This document shows positions 17,876 through 26,268 of a DNA stretch of 64,000 bases, one piece after another. This DNA comes from Bacteroidota bacterium. Its GTDB lineage: Bacteria; Bacteroidota; Bacteroidia; AKYH767-A; 2013-40CM-41-45. Within the stretch, counting starts at the first letter, position 1; every line of letters starts with the position of its first letter. Made by a program: the position numbers and the translations under genes. The stretch spans positions 372,001 through 436,000 of the forward strand of contig JADKJP010000004.1 in the NCBI GenBank assembly GCA_016720935.1. The letters run 5' to 3'. The notes under the pieces were generated by a model. The model did no database searches and had not been told where the DNA came from. It worked only from the letters and a program-made list of their open reading frames with translations.

Positions 17876-18206
17876 TTAAGTTATTGGGTTATTAAGTTAT
17901 TAGGTTATTGAGTTATTAAGTTATTTCGCCACATTTTAAAGCTGTGATAATCTACAATCAACAATCTAAAATCAGCAATCTATTCGGTTATTAAGTTATT
18001 TCGCCACATTTTAAAGCTGTGATAATCTACAATCAACAATCTAAAATCAGCAATCGATTCGGTTATTAAGTTATTTCTCTACATTTTAAAGCTGTGATAA
18101 TCTACAATCAACAATCTAAAATCAGCAATCTATTCGGTTATTAAGTTATTTCGCCACATTTTAAAGCTGTGATAATCTACAATCCTCAATCTAAAATCAG
18201 CAATCA
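17876..18206. repeat. Four 75-bp tandem repeats plus an 8-bp repeat tract
   Basis: A short tract of ttattNNN octamers (17880-17925) leads into units that start with tcgccacatt at 17926, 18001, 18076 (variant tctctacatt) and 18151, an exact 75-bp period. Each unit contains aatctacaatcaacaatc-type heptamers plus a 30-bp core. No gene is present. The array fills the gap between mrp and nfuA. Confidence 0.9.
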
Positions 18207-18215
18207 ACATTCCCT

Positions 18216-19319
18216 TCAATACGCCGACGCCACAACTTTCTCCGTCGGTGATTTTTCGGCGTTGCGGATGGCAACTTGTCGGATGACATTATCGGCAACG
18301 TCTTCGAAAGCTTTTGAAACCGGGGAGTCTTCGTCGAGCGCGATTGGAATACCTGTATCGCCACCTTCACGTACACTCTGCACCAATGGAATCTCACCAA
18401 GGAAAGGAACATTCAGTTGTGTAGCCATATTCCTTGCGCCTTCTTTTCCGAAAATATAATATTTATTCTGCGGCAATTCAGCAGGTGTAAAATAAGACAT
18501 GTTTTCAATCAGTCCAAGTACAGGAACATTGATCTGTGGCATCTGGAACATGCTGATGCCCTTGCGCGCGTCGGCGAGAGCAACGTGCTGAGGAGTGCTC
18601 ACAATTACAGCTCCGGTCACAGGGACAGCGGACACAAGCGTCAGATGAATATCGCCGGTTCCCGGAGGAAGATCGATGAGCATATAATCAAGGGCTCCCC
18701 ATTCCGCGTCGCTGAACAACTGGTTCAGAGCTTTTGAAGCCATTGGTCCGCGCCATGGAATCGCCTGATTGGGATCTACGAGCATGCCGATGGAAAGTAC
18801 TTTCACTCCGTATTTTTCAAAAGGCAGCATAAAAGTTTTGCCATCACGTTCGTTGACGAACAATCTTTCGTTTTCCAAACCAAACATGATGTGTTGGGAC
18901 GGACCGTAAATATCCGCGTCAATCAGACCAACCTTCGCGCCTTTTTTCGCCAGCGCGACAGCAAGATTTGCAGCGACAGTAGATTTACCCACACCGCCTT
19001 TTCCGGAAGCAATCGCGATAATATTTCTTACTTCAGGAAGGAGCGCCTGGTTACTTGCCCGTGTACTGCTTGTACGTGCGGTCATGTTCACCGTAACATT
19101 TGCCTTCTCATCCACAAAATGAATGATGGCATTGATACACGCGTTACGAATCAGATCTTTGAGCGGACAAGCGGGAGTTGTAAGTACCACTGTGAAACTT
19201 ACATTCATTTCATCCACAACAATATCCTCCACCATGTTGAGGGTGATCAGATCCTTTTTCAGATCCGGTTCAATCACATTGCGGAGAGCGTCAATTACCA
19301 GTTCTTTTGTAATAGCCAT
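18216..19319 (-). CDS. Mrp/ApbC-type P-loop Fe-S carrier ATPase
   Basis: A 367-residue MinD-like ATPase of the Mrp/ApbC/Nbp35 family, thought to carry Fe-S clusters to target proteins. Residues 1-80 form a MIP18-type (DUF59) domain containing TTPACPLKDLIRNAC. The deviant Walker A GKGGVGKST is at 106-114, followed by LIDADIYGPSQ, LIDLPPGTGD and ENMSYFTPAELP. In E. coli ApbC the last region carries the cluster-binding CxxC; here no cysteine pair is present, as in other Bacteroidota homologues. The C-terminus PLVQSVREGGDTGIP is typical. It is on the same strand as the nfuA-like gene downstream. Confidence 0.95.
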   Translation of the reverse strand: MAITKELVIDALRNVIEPDLKKDLITLNMVEDIVVDEMNVSFTVVLTTPACPLKDLIRNACINAIIHFVDEKANVTVNMTARTSSTRASNQALLPEVRNIIAIASGKGGVGKSTVAANLAVALAKKGAKVGLIDADIYGPSQHIMFGLENERLFVNERDGKTFMLPFEKYGVKVLSIGMLVDPNQAIPWRGPMASKALNQLFSDAEWGALDYMLIDLPPGTGDIHLTLVSAVPVTGAVIVSTPQHVALADARKGISMFQMPQINVPVLGLIENMSYFTPAELPQNKYYIFGKEGARNMATQLNVPFLGEIPLVQSVREGGDTGIPIALDEDSPVSKAFEDVADNVIRQVAIRNAEKSPTEKVVASAY

Positions 19320-19383
19320 ATCAAAATGTTAAGACAGCAAAGGTACAAAGAAGCAGGCTGAAAGCCTATTCCGGAGGCAGGAT

Positions 19384-19734
19384 CTATAGCTTCAATTCCG
19401 AGGCCGGATCCCAGAAAATGGCCGAAAAATTAACAACTTTATCGTCTTTGATTTTAACACCTTCCTTTTCGAGCAATTCCTGCATCCGTGTGGGTGTACC
19501 AAAATGATGTTTTCCGGTGAGTAAACCATTCCTGTTAACCACCCTTTGCGCAGGAACTTTAGGGCGAACCGTATGCGCGTTGTTCATCGCCCAGCCCACC
19601 ATCCGCGAAGATCTCGCCGATCCCAGGTACTTAGCAATCGCTCCATAGGACGTCACCCTTCCTTTCGGAATGAGGCGGACAACCGCGTAGACCTGATCGA
19701 AAAAGGATTCGAGTGTGGGTTTGCTTGAGGGCAT
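19384..19734 (-). CDS. Alkyltransferase-like protein (ATL, MGMT family)
   Basis: A 116-residue DNA-binding domain of the O6-alkylguanine-DNA alkyltransferase family. The helix-turn-helix region (FFDQVYAVVRLIPKGRVTSYGAIAKYLG is seen in parts: VYAVVRLIPKGRVTSYG and AIAKYLG) and the arginine-finger region (SARSSRMVGWAM) are present. The alkyl-acceptor PCHR is replaced by VPAQRVVNRNG, so it cannot accept alkyl groups. ATL proteins bind O6-alkylguanine and recruit nucleotide excision repair. ATG 19734 is used; the longer frame to 19749 starts at TTG. A true, frameshifted MGMT gene lies at 29.7 kb. Confidence 0.9.
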   Translation of the reverse strand: MPSSKPTLESFFDQVYAVVRLIPKGRVTSYGAIAKYLGSARSSRMVGWAMNNAHTVRPKVPAQRVVNRNGLLTGKHHFGTPTRMQELLEKEGVKIKDDKVVNFSAIFWDPASELKL

Positions 19735-19878
19735 ATTGGCTTCGTGCAATGCTGCAAATGTATTTTAAATCCGGAAAATAATTTGGAACGAAAGTGCATT
19801 TCATTTTACTCCCGCCCTGCCCGTGCTTTGCTCGTTCCTCGCGGCGCCCGGGGTTAGGTTGCAGGGTGATTTGCGGTT

Positions 19879-20017
19879 CAATTGGTTGTTGGTTGTTGGT
19901 TGTTGGTTGTTGGTTGTTGGTTGTTGGTTGTTGGTTGTTGGTTGTTGGTTGTTGGTTGTTGGTTGTTGGTTGTTGGTTGTTGGTTGTTGGTTGTTGGTTG
20001 TTGGTTGTTGGTTGTTT
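19879..20017. repeat. Heptanucleotide array (ggttgtt)n, about 19 copies
   Basis: Nearly perfect 7-bp units run without interruption. The array produces long Val/Gly/Cys/Trp/Leu frames on the plus strand that are artefacts of the period, not genes. Confidence 0.95.
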
Positions 20018-20074
20018 ATGAAAATTTAAAAAATCAACAATCTAAAAACCAAAAAAATATTGCGCCCTATAAAT

Positions 20075-20478
20075 ATCTGCTGAAGCGCGTGCCTTATAAA
20101 TCAATTAAGTGATTGGAATAATGCATAGCTCTGAAACTATTTTTTTTCAATTGACCTAAAAGATCTCTGCGAGATGACGATCGCATGGTAAACATTATGT
20201 CGTCCAGATCACGCCGAATATATTTGGTAATATGAAACAAAGTTAATTCGGCGTGATCTGGACGACATAAACAAGATCAAGCTGCGGTCATCTCGCAGAG
20301 ATCTTTTAGGTAATTTAGTATTATTCTCAATTGCAAAATAAGCAGTCCTCCATTTGCTCCAATTAATATCATTGTTCTCCCTTTGCAGAGGCTTAGGTTG
20401 TGGAGTGTTCTACAACAAAAGGCAGAAATTAAAATCTAAAATTATTTCTCTTTGCCAGGAAGTTTACGACTTGCTCTC
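20075..20478. repeat. REPIN-like module, copy 1
   Basis: The module starts around GAAGCGCGTGCC and ends at CGACTTGCTCT. It holds a perfect 25-bp inverted pair (20154-20178 and 20287-20311, core GATCTCTGCGAGATGAC) and, nested within, a second perfect 25-bp pair (20195-20219 and 20246-20270, core GTCGTCCAGATCACGCC). Two smaller hairpins follow: GTTGTGGA/TCTACAAC near 20398 and an AT-rich stem near 20420-20456. Confidence 0.8.
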
Positions 20479-20583
20479 GGGGTCTGAAATAATTTACTTA
20501 ATTTAACAACGAGCTTAGTTTAGCTTATTCGTTGAGGCAATAAAAGTGGATTAAAATCCCACAGTTAAAAGACAACGGATGAA

Positions 20584-20918
20584 TATCCGTCGAAGCGCGT
20601 GCTTAATAAATCATTAAATTGAAGAAAATAATGCACAGCTCTGAAACCATTTTTTCAGTTGACCTAAAAGATCTCTGCGAGATGACGATCGCATGGTATA
20701 CGATCGTGTCGTCCAGATCAGGCTGCAGTCATCTCGCAGAGATCTTTTAGGTAATTTAGTATTATTCTCAATTGCAAAATAAGCAGTCCTCCATTTGCTC
20801 CAATTAATAACATTGCACTCTATTTGCAGGGGCTTAGGTTGTGGAGTGTTCTACAACAAAAGGCAAAAATTAAAATCTAAAATTATTTCTCTTTGCCAGG
20901 GGGTATACGACTTGCTCT
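20584..20918. repeat. REPIN-like module, copy 2
   Basis: A direct repeat of the preceding module. The outer 25-bp inverted pair is intact (20662-20686 and 20728-20752). About 70 bp of the inner hairpin is missing, exactly between two AGATCA repeats seen in copy 1, so this copy may be a deletion derivative. The spacer between the copies holds ACGGAT/ATCCGT and CAACGA/TCGTTG stems. Confidence 0.8.
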
Positions 20919-21062
20919 TGTCAGCCCCCCAATAATTCGACCATTTAAAAAATAAAATAAGTAATGAAATAAATCACTCAGCAACCTAACCCCGGGCGGC
21001 GCGAGGGACGAGCAAAGCACGGGTGGGGCGGGATTGAGTAGGAGGAACAGGTCGTTCCAAAA

Positions 21063-21130
21063 AAAACTTTGCGCCCTCTGCGTCTTTGCGTGAAAATTTT
21101 TCGCCCCAATGGAGCAGAGGGCGCAGAGAG
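21063..21130. repeat. Dispersed gcg-caaag repeat, inverted pair
   Basis: TTTGCGCCCTCTGCGTC at the left is matched by GAGCAGAGGGCGCAGAGAG at the right. Similar sequences occur at 30255-30302 and 45166-45206, and related gcagag motifs occur at 23703-23756. The pair lies just downstream of trmB and could fold as a terminator-like hairpin. Confidence 0.6.
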
Positions 21131-21793
21131 TTATAATGAAAATTTGAGGTAGCAGATGTTCAGTCCTTCTTTGAGCCAGATTTTTTCGTAGGTGGTTTTG
21201 ATGGAAAGGACATCGTCCGCGAATTCGCTTTGATACAAATGATCGGTTTGAATTTCGATTTTTAAATTTTGTTCACGGATGACATCGAGTGTGAAATCGT
21301 AGAGAAATCGGCTGTCGGTTTTGAGGTTGACAAATCTTCCGGGTTTCAGAAATTGTCTGTACAAAGACAGGAATCGTGGCGAGGTAAGTCTTTTGTGATC
21401 GTGACTTTCACGGAGATGCGGATCGGGAAATGTGATCCAGATTTCATCGATTTCATCCGGACCAAAAAACGAGGCGATGTTTTCTATCTGGATGCGAAGA
21501 AAGCCCATGTTTTTGATCTTCTTCTCTACGCCGGTTTTCGCGCCGCGCCAGAGACGTGCTCCTTTCCAGTCGATACCAATGAAATTCTTTTCCGGAAATT
21601 TTTCCGCGAGATTTACGGTATACTCTCCCCTGCCACAACCCAATTCAAGAACGATGGGCGCCTGGTTCTGAAAAAAATTCTCATGCCACTTCCCTTTCAG
21701 ACTGTGATCTACCGGCGGGTAGGTCACATAAGGTTGAATGAGATTTGGAAAGGTTTCATTTTCCGCGAAGCGTCGCAATTTATCTTTTCCCAT
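21131..21793 (-). CDS. trmB: tRNA (guanine-N7-)-methyltransferase
   Basis: This enzyme methylates G46 in the tRNA variable loop using SAM. The 220 residues carry the SAM-binding motif LELGCGRGEYTVNLA, the acidic loop FIGIDWKGAR, the catalytic-region motif WITFPDPHLRESHDHKRL and the terminal SIKTTYEKIWLKEG. The YEKIWL variant replaces the more usual TxYExxF and is common in Bacteroidota. Length is normal. The gene stands alone, with repeats downstream and a T9SS protein gene upstream on the same strand, 62 bp away. Confidence 0.95.
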   Translation of the reverse strand: MGKDKLRRFAENETFPNLIQPYVTYPPVDHSLKGKWHENFFQNQAPIVLELGCGRGEYTVNLAEKFPEKNFIGIDWKGARLWRGAKTGVEKKIKNMGFLRIQIENIASFFGPDEIDEIWITFPDPHLRESHDHKRLTSPRFLSLYRQFLKPGRFVNLKTDSRFLYDFTLDVIREQNLKIEIQTDHLYQSEFADDVLSIKTTYEKIWLKEGLNICYLKFSL

Positions 21794-21855
21794 AGTTCTT
21801 TGAAGCGGGCACGAAAATAGAAAATTCGTGCGAGATCAAATTATCACGTTTCGAA

Positions 21856-23520
21856 TCAATCCTGACGGATCACTTCAAAGCGAAGTGTTTTTGTTTCTTT
21901 CTCATTGGCAACGCGTAGAAAATAAACACCTGCAGCCAAACCGGAAACATCAAAACTACGGATGGATGGAACACTTGTCCAGCTGCGCAGAATTTCACCG
22001 GTAGTGTTCAGCACAGTAACAGTGTATCTTGATGTTACTTGTCCGGGGATATTCAGTGTGATGAGATTGGAAGCAGGATTTGGATAAACCTTTACTGCTG
22101 CCTGATTCAATTCCGGAACACCAACACCAAGACTTCCATTCACTTCGATATTCTGTACATAAATGTCTGTGGATGTTCCGCTGCGATCATCCTGCCATGC
22201 GACAACGACCTGACGATTCTTCTCCTCGGTAACAGTAGCATTGCTCTTACCACTTGATGAAGTCGCGACGGATAAAATCTGATTCGACCATACAAAATTT
22301 CCGGTACTGTCGAACATGGCCGCAGAATAGGTATTTACCGGGAAAGCATCATCAGAATAATTGATCAGGAAACCTCTGCTGGTTTTTTGTCCGTAGGTCT
22401 GAGAAAATGAATTGACCGCAGTGACGACCATTGCTCCGTTAGCTCCAAGGAGTAGATTTCCGGATGGATCAACTTTCTGCATGTAGATTTCCGTACTTGT
22501 ATTGTAGAAAGCATAAATATTTCCTGCATCATCGAGTGCCGCGGAAATATTATCGAGTGCGAGCGATCCCGGAACAGATACAACATCCTGTCCGTTCGCC
22601 GCAAGCAATGAATTTCCGTTTGCATCGATGTGTTGCACATAACCATCAAGATAAACACCGCTTCCGCGGCCGTCCATCCAGGCAACAACGCAACCTTCAT
22701 TGCCATCTGAAAACGGATTCATGGTGAGGATAAAGGGAATACTTCCTGCAGTTTGAAAACCGATATCGCCACCCCAGAGCGATTGCGCGCTGAGTCCGAA
22801 TTTATTGATGGAAAGTTCCAACTGCGATGCCGAGAAACCGGGAGCATTCGCTTTCTTAAAGAGCAGATAAAAGCTGGTATCGTTGCAAAGCACAAGACGA
22901 GGATAGCTGAAATAACGCAATCCGGTTCCGCTGTGTTCGTAGTGTAAATAACCGTTCTGTCCCCACAATCTTGTTCCGTCAGCGGAAACACGCTGAATAT
23001 AAATTCCCGTTGAATCATCAGATTGCCATGCGATAATCGTGGACTGATCGGGCATTGGCAATACTTGCGGATTCACATCCGTATTCGCGCCGAAGGAAAG
23101 CTGCAAGCCACCATTGCCCCATACGAGGAGACTATCTGGAGAAACACGTGAAGCAAAGACATCAAAATTTCCTGTACGGCTGTCTTCCCAAGCGGCCACA
23201 GCATGATCTTCCGGACCCATGGCCATGGAATATACGGTTGTAAAAGTTTGGGAGTGATCATCATCACTCAGCAATTTACCGGTGCTTCCCCACTGTGGAT
23301 AACCAAGCGCATCCACTTTTTGCATGTAGATGCTGTATCCTCCTCCATTTGGAAGACGATAACTGATATAAGTATTGCCGGAGCTGTCGGCAACAGCGAT
23401 AGGATCCACACATTCCTGGCCCAGGGCGGCGAGTGTATTGAGTGCAGGATCACTTGCCCATTGAGCGTTGGCAATTACAAAGGAAAACAGGGATAATACA
23501 AGCGTAGATATTCTTTTCAT
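21856..23520 (-). CDS. T9SS-sorted secreted beta-propeller-like protein
   Basis: A 554-residue exported protein. A signal peptide (MKRISTLVLSLFSFVIANAQ) leads into repeated beta motifs with conserved Trp and Asp: VAAWEDSRTGNFDVFASRV, IIAWQSDDSTGIYIQRV, VVAWMDGRGSGVYLDGYV and VVAWQDDRSGTSTDIYVQ. This is at least six repeats, suggestive of a beta-propeller. The last 80 residues form a T9SS tail (VKVYPNPASNLI, LNTTGEIL, LAAGVYFLRVANE, a final basic strand). No enzyme active site was seen. Surface display or secretion is predicted from the tail. Confidence 0.85.
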   Translation of the reverse strand: MKRISTLVLSLFSFVIANAQWASDPALNTLAALGQECVDPIAVADSSGNTYISYRLPNGGGYSIYMQKVDALGYPQWGSTGKLLSDDDHSQTFTTVYSMAMGPEDHAVAAWEDSRTGNFDVFASRVSPDSLLVWGNGGLQLSFGANTDVNPQVLPMPDQSTIIAWQSDDSTGIYIQRVSADGTRLWGQNGYLHYEHSGTGLRYFSYPRLVLCNDTSFYLLFKKANAPGFSASQLELSINKFGLSAQSLWGGDIGFQTAGSIPFILTMNPFSDGNEGCVVAWMDGRGSGVYLDGYVQHIDANGNSLLAANGQDVVSVPGSLALDNISAALDDAGNIYAFYNTSTEIYMQKVDPSGNLLLGANGAMVVTAVNSFSQTYGQKTSRGFLINYSDDAFPVNTYSAAMFDSTGNFVWSNQILSVATSSSGKSNATVTEEKNRQVVVAWQDDRSGTSTDIYVQNIEVNGSLGVGVPELNQAAVKVYPNPASNLITLNIPGQVTSRYTVTVLNTTGEILRSWTSVPSIRSFDVSGLAAGVYFLRVANEKETKTLRFEVIRQD

Positions 23521-23702
23521 CGGTTTGAATTTGGCGATCTAAATTAAACAATAAAATTGATCCTGATTTGGCAAAAACACATCAGGTGAAAGTTCATTTC
23601 GCCCTTTCTTTTACGTATCTCTTGTCCACTATTTTAATAATTCTGCTTAAGATCCCTGAGGTGCACATTCATAAGCTAAACGGCTCGAAAAATACTTCAT
23701 TC

Positions 23703-23756
23703 CTGAAACACGGAGGTTCACAGAGTATCCCACAGAGTAACGCAGAGAAAACATGG
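23703..23756. repeat. Dispersed cacagag/cgcagag repeat
   Basis: The sequence acacggaggttcacagag, then cacagagtaacgcagag, is of a type that recurs in the intergenic DNA of many bacteria and is related to the gcagag repeats elsewhere in the window. It occupies part of the 295-bp gap before the glycosyltransferase; nothing else was seen there. Confidence 0.4.
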
Positions 23757-23815
23757 CATTTGACGTATGGATTGATCATAGAAAATTACCTTAACTTTAC
23801 TTTTTTGAAAGGAAA

Positions 23816-24874
23816 ATGTCTTCACCGAAACGCATACTTGTTGCTCCGCTGGACTGGGGCCTTGGTCACGCCACGCGCTGTGTGCCGCTGATCCGGCGTT
23901 TCCGTGAGGAAGGACATGAAGTGATCCTTACCTGCAGTGGAAATGCGGCAACATTTTTACGGAGCGAATTTCCGGATCTCACTTTTATAGAAAGAAAGGG
24001 ATATGGAATCCGTTACTCTTTGCACATTCCAATGACGCTGATAATGTTTTTGCAGGCGCCAAAAATTTTACTCAGCATTTACCGGGAACATCAGTGGCTG
24101 AAAAAAATTCAAAAGCAATTTCAACCTGACGAGGTTGTTTCGGATAATTGCTACGGCTTGTGGAACAAAAACATGCGAAGCATTTTCATGACGCATCAGC
24201 TGATGATCAAATGTCCTCCCGGTTTGAAATGGATGGAGCCACTGTTGCATCGCGTGGTACGATGGTTTGTCTCGAGATACGATGAATGCTGGATTCCCGA
24301 TGTTGCCGACAACTACAATCTATCAGGCGATCTCTCCCACAAATATTCCTTGCCGAAGAATGCAAAATTTATCGGGAGCCTGAGTCGATTTGTTTTTTCT
24401 CAGAATGACACAACAACAAAATATGATTTGTGCATTCTGCTCAGTGGTCCAGAGCCACAGCGAACAGCTCTGGAAGAAGAATGTTTACTTGCATTAAAAA
24501 CTATTAAAGGAAAAGCAATTCTGATCCAGGGAAAACCGGGAGCTAAAGAAAGTTCCACTGGAAATGAAAAACTAAGGATTGTTTCTCATCTGGAGAGTGA
24601 TGAACTCCAATCTGTCTTGCAGCAATCGGAAAGAATCATCTGTCGGTCAGGTTACTCTACAGTGATGGATTTATTTGAGCTGAAAAAAGGAGCCCTTTTA
24701 ATTCCAACGCCCGGACAAACAGAGCAGGAATATCTTGCTGTTTATCTTGATGGAAAATTTGGTTTTAAGACTTTAAATAAAAATGAACGCATATCCGACT
24801 GGATAAAATCGATTCCGGTTAAAACAGAGCTGGAAAAAGTAAAGAAAGAAGAAACCCTGATCAGTGTGTATTGA
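23816..24874 (+). CDS. Glycosyltransferase, MurG/UGT-like GT-B fold
   Basis: A 352-residue cytosolic GT-B glycosyltransferase. The N-terminal PLDWGLGHATRCVPLIRRF matches the acceptor-domain loop of GT28/UGT-like enzymes, and the C-terminal CRSGYSTVMDLFELKKGALLIPTPGQTEQEYLA is seen in parts as RSGYSTVMDL and IPTPGQTEQEYLA, the nucleotide-sugar site. The middle includes LCILLSGPEPQRT. The sugar and acceptor are unknown; homologues in Bacteroidota are annotated only as glycosyltransferases. GAAAGGA sits 5 bp before the ATG, an unusually good Shine-Dalgarno for this genome. The last 14 bp overlap the 3-prime end of the converging lipoprotein gene. Confidence 0.88.
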   Translation: MSSPKRILVAPLDWGLGHATRCVPLIRRFREEGHEVILTCSGNAATFLRSEFPDLTFIERKGYGIRYSLHIPMTLIMFLQAPKILLSIYREHQWLKKIQKQFQPDEVVSDNCYGLWNKNMRSIFMTHQLMIKCPPGLKWMEPLLHRVVRWFVSRYDECWIPDVADNYNLSGDLSHKYSLPKNAKFIGSLSRFVFSQNDTTTKYDLCILLSGPEPQRTALEEECLLALKTIKGKAILIQGKPGAKESSTGNEKLRIVSHLESDELQSVLQQSERIICRSGYSTVMDLFELKKGALLIPTPGQTEQEYLAVYLDGKFGFKTLNKNERISDWIKSIPVKTELEKVKKEETLISVY

Positions 24875-25370
24875 AAATAAATTCAGGAGTAGTGATCGTG
24901 TTGCTTTGATGCAGACCGCGATCGTAAATGAAAATATCGTATTTCATCGTATCGTTCACGAGAGGAAAAGGAAGATTGAGTTCGCGGAGAATTTCTCCTT
25001 TCAAAGCTTTGTTTTTTCCATCCGGAGTCAGGTAAGGAATGCGTGAACTCACGGGAGTATCAATGGTGTTCCAAACTCCGTTTTGTTTGATGAACATTTT
25101 TACAATAAAATTATTGTAATACTGACTTGTAGGATCGTCAAAAATCGGGTCGTTTTCTCCGGACTCACGACTCTTGTAACCGATATCTCCGTCTCCATCG
25201 GTGAAAGAAATGGTCACATAAAACAACTGATCAAAACCCTGCTGATCTTTTGTGGTATAGGCTGATTTGTATTCAATTGCAGGTATAACAGGATACTCTT
25301 CGGGCTTCTTGCAGGCATAGACCAGCAGTGTAGTGAAGATGAGGACTGTAAAAAATCGGAAGTACTTCAT
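24861..25370 (-). CDS. Small lipoprotein, Bacteroidota-specific
   Basis: A 169-residue protein with a lipoprotein signal (MKYFRFFTVLIFTTLLVYAC, modified C20). The mature sequence begins KKPEEYPVIPAIEY, and the body holds FTDGDGDIGY, an Asp/Gly-rich loop that might bind Ca2+. The C-terminal half is beta-rich (YDIFIYDRGLHQSNTI). Homologues are widespread in Bacteroidota and have no assigned function. The frame converges on the glycosyltransferase with a 14-bp overlap, so the two probably share a termination region. Confidence 0.8.
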   Translation of the reverse strand: MKYFRFFTVLIFTTLLVYACKKPEEYPVIPAIEYKSAYTTKDQQGFDQLFYVTISFTDGDGDIGYKSRESGENDPIFDDPTSQYYNNFIVKMFIKQNGVWNTIDTPVSSRIPYLTPDGKNKALKGEILRELNLPFPLVNDTMKYDIFIYDRGLHQSNTITTPEFIFNTH

Positions 25371-25432
25371 GGATACAATTGAAAGGCTAAATTTACAAAA
25401 TATTTGAACGAAATTTCCAGCAAATTCATTTT

Positions 25433-25942
25433 ATGGCACTTCTGTTACCTGTTAAAGGAATCCACCCTGTTTTTGGGGAAAATTGTTTTTTGGCGCCAAA
25501 TGCCACAGTCGTTGGTGATGTGGTGATGGGAAAAAGCTGCAGTGTATGGTTTAACGCTGTTGTGCGCGGAGATGTGCATTCTATCCGTATTGGCGATAAA
25601 GTCAATATCCAGGACGGAGCGATTATCCATTGCACCTATCAGAAAGCGGCAACCGTGATCGGTAACAATGTGAATATCGGACACAATGCACTGGTGCATG
25701 GGTGTACTTTAAAAGACAATGTCCTGGTTGGAATGGGCGCGATCATCATGGATCATGCAGTTGTGGAACCGTTTAGCATCGTGGCTGCAGGATCAATAGT
25801 TCTTGAAAACACCATTGTTGAATCCGGATTCATTTATGCCGGAGCCCCCGCAAAAAAAATCAAAGCCATCAGCGCCGAACAAAGACTCCTACTCGAAGAA
25901 CTGGCGGACAGGTATGTGATGTATAGTGGGTGGTATAAGTGA
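25433..25942 (+). CDS. Gamma-carbonic-anhydrase-like hexapeptide-repeat protein
   Basis: A 169-residue left-handed beta-helix protein of the gamma-CA/PaaY/YrdA family. Hexapeptide repeats run through VVGDVVMGKSCSVWFNAVVRGDV, seen in parts as VVGDVVMG and VWFNAVVRGDV, and VIGNNVNIGHNALVHG. The three metal-binding histidines are conserved (IIHCTYQ and IGHNALVHG). The QDGAIIH glutamine is also present. Members are active or inactive carbonic anhydrases or CoA thioesterases; activity here is not certain. The C-terminal helix (AEQRLLLEELADRYVMYSGWYK in part) is typical. The gene is alone and is followed by a repeat array. Confidence 0.92.
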   Translation: MALLLPVKGIHPVFGENCFLAPNATVVGDVVMGKSCSVWFNAVVRGDVHSIRIGDKVNIQDGAIIHCTYQKAATVIGNNVNIGHNALVHGCTLKDNVLVGMGAIIMDHAVVEPFSIVAAGSIVLENTIVESGFIYAGAPAKKIKAISAEQRLLLEELADRYVMYSGWYK

Positions 25943-25943
25943 G

Positions 25944-26245
25944 GGACGATTGGATTGTTGATTGATGATTGTAGATTGATGATTGTAGATTATCGCGAAT
26001 GTAAAGAGCCGTCAAATAACCGAATGGATTGATGATTGTTGATTGCTGATTGTAGATTGTAGATTATCGCGAATGTAAAGAGCCGTCAAATAACCGAATG
26101 GATTGCTGATTGTAGATTGCTGATTGTAGATTATCCGAATGTAAATTGCCGTCAAATAACCGAATGGATTGCTGATTATAGATTGCTGATTGTAGATTAT
26201 CGCGAATGTAAAGAGCCGTCAAATAACCGAATAACTCAATAACCC
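25944..26245. repeat. Four 66-74-bp tandem repeats with heptamer tracts
   Basis: Units marked by tatcgcgaatgtaaagag start at 25991, 26065, 26132 (variant) and 26198; periods are 74, 67 and 66 bp. The difference is about one heptamer of the gattgctgattgtag tract. The layout mirrors, in the opposite orientation, the 75-bp array at 17876-18206. The spacers are not unique, so it is not a CRISPR array. Confidence 0.9.
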
Positions 26246-26268
26246 ATTAAACCAACCCGGAACCCAAC

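Larger units (their letters stand above)
19783..21060. mobile_element. Gene-free inverted-repeat-bounded element with REPIN modules
   Basis: Outermost TTGGAACGA (19783-19791) is matched by TCGTTCCAA (21052-21060). Inside these, a 53-bp near-perfect inverted pair lies at 19810-19862 and 20981-21033 (core GCAACCTAACCCCGGGCG, then CGAGCAAAGCACGGG). Between them are a long heptamer array and two directly repeated hairpin modules. No open frame or transposase is present. The structure suggests a non-autonomous mobile element or the remains of a RAYT/IS200-type element; this origin is inferred. Confidence 0.55.

Noticed and set aside
17876..18206. CRISPR-like array
   Set aside because: The period is 75 bp with no unique spacers; nearly the whole unit repeats. 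No cas genes are near.
19794..20112. Three overlapping plus-strand ORFs rich in Val, Gly, Cys, Trp and Leu
   Set aside because: They are readings of the 7-bp ggttgtt array in all three frames and have no natural protein character.
20505..20575. tRNA-like T-arm (gtggattaaaatcccac) between the REPIN modules
   Set aside because: No acceptor stem or anticodon arm could be assembled around it; only isolated hairpins are visible.
25944..26245. CRISPR-like array
   Set aside because: Spacers between repeated cores are themselves repeats (gattg heptamers), and unit length varies by about 7 bp.
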